From Candidatus Cloacimonadota bacterium (GTDB lineage Bacteria > Cloacimonadota > Cloacimonadia > JGIOTU-2): a DNA stretch of 7,105 nucleotides. Below the pieces are notes generated by a model. The model did not search any database. It worked only from the letters and a program-made list of their open reading frames with translations, and had not been told where the DNA came from. Positions 1 to 4,765 of the stretch are shown one piece after another (the first letter of the stretch is position 1; every line of letters begins with the position of its first letter). The stretch is from contig JAGHCS010000265.1 in assembly GCA_021160355.1 (NCBI GenBank), positions 1 to 7,105 of the forward strand, written 5' to 3'. The position numbers were made by a program, and so were the translations under genes.

Positions 1-2496
1 TATCTTGAGCTATCATATCCGAGGATCATTCAACAAACACCTGCAAGTAGGTACTTTGCATTATATGGCGATAAAGAAAGCCCTGATTATAAAGATGTAA
101 ATCCGGTAGATGGGATTGATGACAGCCGACTTAAACTTTTGCACAGATTAGGCGTCAAATTCGCTCCTTATATGATCCTCAACACAATTCTCGTTCCAAT
201 GGATATGAGGAAATTCATTCTCGAACCACACCATCCGCTTTATGTAGATACATGGGATATATCCCTCGATAAAAGCAAGATCATCGATATGCAGACAGTA
301 AACTTTAGCGAAATGGGAAAGAGGTGTCCGCTGTATGAACTTGCTGATGAAAAGAGTGAAAGTGCCAATATCACTCCTCCGCTTGAGAATGATGATTGCA
401 AGTATCTTAATTTGCTTAATGAATTCGATCCACGCAATCCGAGTTCTATGCTGATCAATGACTCTCGTAAACCAGACTTTCTTAAGTATAAAGTTTTCTT
501 CTTTGATTTCCCGGGCGAGGATGAAGAGACCTGGAAGGAAGCATTTAGCAATACATTCACCCAGAGTCTTAAAAAAAGCTATCTCTCTTATATAACTGCT
601 TTTGTACATCCTTTCATCAGACAAGTCCGTTCAAAAATGGATAACACCCTTCTTGGCTATGAGTTCATTTTACAGTTTTGGTTTTTTTACCCGTATAATG
701 ATGGAGGGAACGATCATGAAGGAGATTGGGAGCGTATTAACATAGTGATCTCCCCGATGAACAAGGTCGAACAGATGCTCAACGAACAGGATGTAAGAAA
801 TATTTTAAAAGGCGTCGGTTTGTATGATAAGCCAATTAATAAGGATACAGTTTCTGCTGATAAGTGGAATAATCAATTGGTAATTAAACGCGTAGAATAC
901 TTCTTTCATTATAATGTGATGATGATGAACTATGCTGATCCCAATGTATATAAATCGCATGAGAGCTGGGAAAGGCAGGTGAATAAACTCGAATATGATA
1001 GAATGGGAGAAGACTGGATCGATACAAGGATACGTGAACGCGCATATGTGAGTAAGGAAGAAAAGGAGATCAATACTCATCCGGTTGTATATGTCGGCGG
1101 CGATGATAAAGGAAATGACCAGCTTCTGGCAAAACCCGGTGGAAAAAACAGGGATTCTCATGGTTCATACCCATTTACAGGTCTGTATAAAGAGGTTGGA
1201 CCTGCAGGAGCAACAGAGCTGATCTCGCGTAGATTTAATTATTCTGAATATTTAAATTCACTCGACTCCTTGGAAATGGTTACTTCAAAGGGGATGCTGA
1301 AAAGGGGAAGTGTGGTCCCAATGAACAAGTCGGAGAGAATATGTATTGTCCCTGATTGGGAAACAGTGTATCCGCTTCTGAAAATGACCCCTTCTGTCCG
1401 TCGAGATTGGGGATGGCTTTTATTCCCGATCCATTGGGGATATCCTGCATCCAAATCACCTTTTGCCGGAGTGGTTAAAAATGCAGATACAGGGAATATG
1501 TCGCCATTCACGCCCACCTATACTGTCGGATGGAATCAAGCAGGCAACAATTCCCGATATCATCTATACTATCCTCATAAAATGAGCTCCTATTTTCCTG
1601 TGAGTTTGGAAGATAGCTATATAAATGATCTTGGCTACCTGAACTTCACATTTCCGATGCTATCAAATATTCCGCCATTTGATTTTCTGTGGAGGGTTGC
1701 TGCAGCTCCATTCAGGGCGACCATGAAAAAATCAATACCTACTTTTTATACCAAAGAAAAAATTCCTTTTAGATTTATTGGATTTGCAGGGGGCGTTTCA
1801 TATCAATTTTTGCCCGAAGAATATTTCGCACTTATGTTCCATCCGGAGCAATATTATGATATATACAGCGATGTGATTGAGATCGATCCAGCCCTTGACT
1901 CTGTTTCCACCAATACTACTATCGATGTGAGGCCTGCAATTGCTCCTCGTATCGGGGTGAATTTTTATCTTGGGAAGCACTTTGTTACAGAAAACACACT
2001 GCGACATTCCCGAAGCGAAATAGGTGTCGATATTTCGCTGACAAATCGTCCGAATCCTTATAAATTGCGTGCTGATTTGAATTTTTGGGAGTACGTCGGC
2101 AGTCTGAGATATAATCTTTCCACCAGCGATTTCCAATTTTATCTAAAAGCAGGTTATGGAATCAGTTTTTACCGTATTGAAAACATCACAGGTGACGGTG
2201 AAAAGATAGCACATCCGGATACACCCTGGGCTCGAAGACCTACCTGGCATAAATTGTATAATCTCATTCCAAATACATGGCATTTCGGATATGGTATAGA
2301 ATTTGTTCCTTTTAAAAATTATGGCTCATTTCCCAAATCATTAGATGTCGGGATCCGCCTAGAGTGGCTCTGGTTCAATAACAAACTTGGTTTAGATTTT
2401 GGTGATATTCTTCAGTTTGGAGATTTTAAACTCGGGCTGGATGATATTACTATAACCCGCTCGGCAATAAATTTATTACTGACCATAAGCTTCTAA
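1..2496 (+). CDS. Vps62-like (DUF946-type) protein with C-terminal outer-membrane β-barrel; 5' end outside window
   Basis: This frame is open from base 1, so the gene begins left of the window; the TTG at 139 is an internal Leu codon and not a supported start. At least 831 residues are present (numbered from base 1). Residues about 225-511 resemble the Vps62/DUF946 family: an FWFFYPY stretch, then DHEGDWE at 238-244, HPVVYVGG near 360-367, SHGSYPFTG at 386-394, and a late HWG (478-480) with SPFTPTYTVGW at 501-511. Residues about 590-831 have alternating hydrophobic/polar strands rich in aromatics and end in TISF; a terminal Phe is typical of outer-membrane β-barrels recognised by the Bam machinery. 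A signal peptide is expected but would lie upstream. The Omp85 gene follows after 20 bases, suggesting an operon. The biochemical role is unknown: Vps62 domains have no settled bacterial function. The domain call rests on motif recall, without an alignment. I am fairly sure of the Vps62 likeness and moderately sure of the barrel. Confidence 0.75.
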   Translation, partial: YLELSYPRIIQQTPASRYFALYGDKESPDYKDVNPVDGIDDSRLKLLHRLGVKFAPYMILNTILVPMDMRKFILEPHHPLYVDTWDISLDKSKIIDMQTVNFSEMGKRCPLYELADEKSESANITPPLENDDCKYLNLLNEFDPRNPSSMLINDSRKPDFLKYKVFFFDFPGEDEETWKEAFSNTFTQSLKKSYLSYITAFVHPFIRQVRSKMDNTLLGYEFILQFWFFYPYNDGGNDHEGDWERINIVISPMNKVEQMLNEQDVRNILKGVGLYDKPINKDTVSADKWNNQLVIKRVEYFFHYNVMMMNYADPNVYKSHESWERQVNKLEYDRMGEDWIDTRIRERAYVSKEEKEINTHPVVYVGGDDKGNDQLLAKPGGKNRDSHGSYPFTGLYKEVGPAGATELISRRFNYSEYLNSLDSLEMVTSKGMLKRGSVVPMNKSERICIVPDWETVYPLLKMTPSVRRDWGWLLFPIHWGYPASKSPFAGVVKNADTGNMSPFTPTYTVGWNQAGNNSRYHLYYPHKMSSYFPVSLEDSYINDLGYLNFTFPMLSNIPPFDFLWRVAAAPFRATMKKSIPTFYTKEKIPFRFIGFAGGVSYQFLPEEYFALMFHPEQYYDIYSDVIEIDPALDSVSTNTTIDVRPAIAPRIGVNFYLGKHFVTENTLRHSRSEIGVDISLTNRPNPYKLRADLNFWEYVGSLRYNLSTSDFQFYLKAGYGISFYRIENITGDGEKIAHPDTPWARRPTWHKLYNLIPNTWHFGYGIEFVPFKNYGSFPKSLDVGIRLEWLWFNNKLGLDFGDILQFGDFKLGLDDITITRSAINLLLTISF

Positions 2497-2505
2497 AAAT
2501 TGTCT

Positions 2506-2510
2506 TGGAA
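2506..2510 (+). promoter_or_regulatory. Weak ribosome binding site for the TTG start of the Omp85 gene
   Basis: TGGAA, with GGA at 2507-2509, lies 7 bases before the TTG at 2517. An in-frame TAA at 2511-2513 rules out a longer protein, and starting at this TTG gives a complete signal peptide. Together these settle the start despite the weak site. Translational coupling to the preceding gene, which stops 20 bases earlier, could help initiation (inference). Confidence 0.5.
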
Positions 2511-2516
2511 TAACTA

Positions 2517-4460
2517 TTGAATAAATCACTTCTCAGTATTTTTCTATACTGTTTCGCATTTCTCAGTATATTTTGCATTCTTTCAGCTGAGGAGCACAGT
2601 GACTTTATTCTTGAGCTTCAAGCCGGTGATATTCTTCATGTCGGTGCTTCATGCTGGATAGTACCCCAAGATACAACATTTATAATCTCAGACTCCATAC
2701 CTTTTTTCGTTCAAAAAGATGAAGCAAGTACGGATGATTTTTATAAGTCGATGAGGGATGAAGCCGAAAGATCAAATTTTACAAAGCAGATTTTCAACCT
2801 TGCTTTTAGAAAAGTCAAAGGAGCTATAAACAAGCTATACCAGCTTGAAAAAAGCGAGTTTCAATTTCTTCCATATAAAGATAAAATAATTCGAAACATA
2901 TACATTGAAAGCATACCTATTTTTCAAAAATCTGATACCAATATTAAAATCGTGCAATGGGCGCAGAGAACTGCTGATAAAATGCATGTCGATACGAAAA
3001 AAAGGGTTATCAGAAATATTCTGTTATTCAAGGAAGGAGATAATCTCAATCCTGCTGTACTTGCGGAGAATGAAAAAATTTTGTACGATCTTCCATTTAT
3101 TAATGAGGTATACTTTCAAGTATTCAATTGCTATAATAAACAGGAATATGTCGATGTCGTTGTTTTGACGAAAGATAAGTTTCCTATCGGAGGTAATCCC
3201 GGCATTTCTTCGTTTCATTCTTTTGATCTTGAAATCTATGACCTGAATATCGTTGGGCTGGGACATAAAGCAAGCACTACAATTGCCTATAATAGTGAAA
3301 AAAAGAACAATATCTATCTTCGGGATGCATTGTATAAGATATATCATATAGGGGATACATTCATTTCAGGAGAATTGTTTTATTCACATCCCGAGCATGA
3401 AGAGCGATACGGTTTTGTGTTTAATAGAAATTATATTCCTCCTGAAATAAATATTGCGGGAGGAGTAGGTTTGAAGAGAGTCAACACCTATTATTACCAT
3501 AGTCCCGATGATAGCACATTGATGGAATATCCACTTGAATACGTAAAAGGTGATTTCTGTGTAGGTGTGGCAGAGCCCTTGAAAGTTTTCAGTCCATCCA
3601 AAGCAGAGTATCTCGTTGAACTTCTGCGGATTACTCATTATGATTACTACAAGTATCCTTCATTAGGCTCTTTATTCGACGATAGGTCTGTTGTGTTGTG
3701 TTCCATTGATCATCTCAGAAGCAAGTTTTATAAAAGTAATCTGATCTATGATTTTGGAGAGATCGAATATATTCCATATGGACATTTGCTCGAGATTTTC
3801 GGTGGAGTGGAGTATCCGGAAATATATGATAAAAGATATTATGCAGGAGTTCGGTTTTCTCAGGGGAATTTTATTTTTAAAAGAGCCCTCTACTATTATT
3901 TAGAAACCGGACTTGGAAGTTATTTTAATAAATTATTTCTTAAGGATTTTGATGAAGGAGTATTATCCTTGAATGCTCATTTTTTCACGCGGCATTATAA
4001 AATTGGAAATTATGGGGTAAGAAATTTTGTTGATTTCGATTATATGAAGGGATTGAATCAACCTGATTATTTATATCTCAATTTTCATAATATGGATAAC
4101 GTGAGAGGATTTAATGACACAAAAGCCCGCGGACAGCAGCGGTTGGTAATAAACCTTGAGAGTGTGATGTATACACCGTGGGATCTTATTGGTTTCCGGT
4201 TTGCGTTATTTGGATTTTTCGACATCGGTTTTATCGGGGAGACACACAGTAAAATATTGCATGATAAAACATATACTGCTATTGGTGCGGGTGTGCGTAT
4301 GAGAAATGATGATCTTGTATTCAAAACAGTACAGCTGAAGATAACCTATTATCCAGATCTTGACGGAAGGAAGAAAATTTCTCTCGCACTTTCCGGGAAG
4401 CCGGATTTGAATCTGCCGGGCTTTAGTGTAAAACCTCCCGAGATCATTGAATTTAAGTAA
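2517..4460 (+). CDS. Omp85-superfamily outer-membrane protein, single POTRA plus D15/BamA-type barrel
   Basis: The 647-residue protein starts with TTG, fixed by an in-frame stop just upstream. Residues 1-24 form a signal peptide: NK, a long hydrophobic core, then LSA before EEHSDF. Residues about 25-121 are a periplasmic extension I do not recognise. Residues about 122-220 fit one POTRA domain: an IIRNIYIESIPIF strand, FKEGDNLNP (171-179), a helix containing NEKILYDLPFINEVYFQV, and VDVVVLTKD (212-220). The rest fits a 16-strand barrel of the bacterial surface antigen (D15) family. It carries VRGF at 529-532, the lid-loop motif of Omp85 proteins, followed by INLESVMYTPWDLIG, a FFDIGFIG strand and a GAGVRM strand. 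Omp85 proteins insert or translocate proteins across the outer membrane, and some are linked to lipid export. The housekeeping BamA usually has five POTRAs and is longer, so this is more likely an accessory paralogue. Its partner may be the Vps62-barrel protein encoded just upstream. The superfamily call is firm; the substrate is unknown. Confidence 0.88.
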   Translation: MNKSLLSIFLYCFAFLSIFCILSAEEHSDFILELQAGDILHVGASCWIVPQDTTFIISDSIPFFVQKDEASTDDFYKSMRDEAERSNFTKQIFNLAFRKVKGAINKLYQLEKSEFQFLPYKDKIIRNIYIESIPIFQKSDTNIKIVQWAQRTADKMHVDTKKRVIRNILLFKEGDNLNPAVLAENEKILYDLPFINEVYFQVFNCYNKQEYVDVVVLTKDKFPIGGNPGISSFHSFDLEIYDLNIVGLGHKASTTIAYNSEKKNNIYLRDALYKIYHIGDTFISGELFYSHPEHEERYGFVFNRNYIPPEINIAGGVGLKRVNTYYYHSPDDSTLMEYPLEYVKGDFCVGVAEPLKVFSPSKAEYLVELLRITHYDYYKYPSLGSLFDDRSVVLCSIDHLRSKFYKSNLIYDFGEIEYIPYGHLLEIFGGVEYPEIYDKRYYAGVRFSQGNFIFKRALYYYLETGLGSYFNKLFLKDFDEGVLSLNAHFFTRHYKIGNYGVRNFVDFDYMKGLNQPDYLYLNFHNMDNVRGFNDTKARGQQRLVINLESVMYTPWDLIGFRFALFGFFDIGFIGETHSKILHDKTYTAIGAGVRMRNDDLVFKTVQLKITYYPDLDGRKKISLALSGKPDLNLPGFSVKPPEIIEFK

Positions 4461-4559
4461 CAAATCCTTGTAAATATCAGATGTGTGATAGGACGCAGAT
4501 TCCCAGAGATTGTGCCGATTTACGTAGATAAAAAATAAATGAATTAAAATTGTAGCATA

Positions 4560-4621
4560 CTGAACCATCGTGAATGATTGCTATTCTTCTCAAGGGTTGT
4601 TATGGTATTTCAGATTTTTTT
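4560..4621 (+). terminator. Candidate intrinsic terminator after the Omp85 gene
   Basis: CTGAACCAT at 4560-4568 can pair with ATGG (4602-4605) plus TTCAG (4609-4613). This gives a 9-bp stem with a 3-base bulge (TAT), followed by A and seven T at 4615-4621. The 33-base loop includes a 4-bp stem (GAAT/ATTC at 4572-4575 and 4583-4586). The long loop and the bulge make it a weak terminator by usual standards. Its position, downstream of gene 2 and directly before a promoter-like element, supports the call. Confidence 0.35.
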
Positions 4622-4622
4622 C

Positions 4623-4652
4623 TTGACATGGTACAATCTTTATGATTTTAAA
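4623..4652 (+). promoter_or_regulatory. Candidate sigma-70-type promoter for the β-helix gene
   Basis: A perfect TTGACA lies at 4623-4628. With an 18-base spacer the -10 would be TTTAAA at 4647-4652 (4 of 6 matches). A better -10 match, TATGAT at 4641-4646, sits only 12 bases from the TTGACA, which is too close. A second pairing is TTCAGA (4609-4614) with TACAAT (4632-4637) at 17 bases. The region looks promoter-like, but which pair is used, and whether this lineage follows the E. coli consensus, is unclear. The start codon lies about 115 bases downstream. Confidence 0.35.
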
Positions 4653-4688
4653 TGACTACCAAAATGGAGGTAGCATCTATAAAGATTT

Positions 4689-4706
4689 GTTAACCAAGCA
4701 GGTAAC
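4689..4706 (+). repeat. Bulged inverted repeat in the leader of the β-helix gene
   Basis: GTTA-A-CC at 4689-4695 pairs with GGTAAC at 4701-4706 across the loop AAGCA, giving a 6-bp stem with one bulged A. No T tract follows, so it is not a terminator. It could be an operator-like or RNA structure in the leader, or chance. Confidence 0.25.
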
Positions 4707-4744
4707 ATTCATTAAGAGTACACTAAAAGTATAACTCAACTACA

Positions 4745-4760
4745 AGTCCACTGGAGGACT
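4745..4760 (+). promoter_or_regulatory. Shine-Dalgarno site of the β-helix gene within a small hairpin
   Basis: GGAGG at 4753-4757 lies 8 bases before the ATG at 4766, a strong ribosome binding site that fixes the start. The flanking bases AGTCC (4745-4749) and GGACT (4756-4760) are perfect complements around the six-base loop ACTGGA. In this hairpin the SD sequence is half in the loop and half in the stem. This might modestly modulate translation (inference); a 5-bp stem can arise by chance. Confidence 0.6.
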
Positions 4761-4765
4761 ATATT

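Larger units (their letters stand above)
4461..4765. other. Intergenic region between the Omp85 gene and the β-helix gene
   Basis: This 305-base AT-rich stretch contains no credible gene. The first ~100 bases (4461-4559) show nothing I can support beyond a weak 5-bp AT stem at 4475-4490. The rest holds a candidate terminator at 4560-4621, a TTGACA element at 4623, a bulged inverted repeat at 4689-4706 and a hairpin at the ribosome binding site at 4745-4760. This arrangement suggests that the β-helix gene has its own promoter and a leader of roughly 100 bases. Confidence 0.6.

Noticed and set aside
139..141. TTG as the start of the Vps62-like gene
   Set aside because: The same frame is open back to base 1 with protein-like sequence, there is no clear ribosome site before 139, and no signal peptide follows it. 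The gene is truncated by the window edge.
148..1161. Minus-strand open frames (148-624, 240-560, 805-1161) opposite the Vps62-like gene
   Set aside because: They lie entirely opposite a well-supported gene, have no recognisable domains, and their composition looks like antisense shadow.
4475..4490. Small inverted repeat TATCA/TGATA after the Omp85 gene as a terminator
   Set aside because: The stem is only five AT-rich pairs and no T tract follows.
4206..4568. Minus-strand open frame of 120 codons spanning the end of the Omp85 gene and the intergenic region
   Set aside because: Most of it is antisense to the conserved Omp85 barrel end. The protein looks like shadow sequence and I see no convincing ribosome site.
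4664..4693. Nine-residue open frame starting ATGGAGGTA in the leader of the β-helix gene
   Set aside because: There is no ribosome site at a suitable distance and no leader-peptide signature; it is too short to distinguish from chance.
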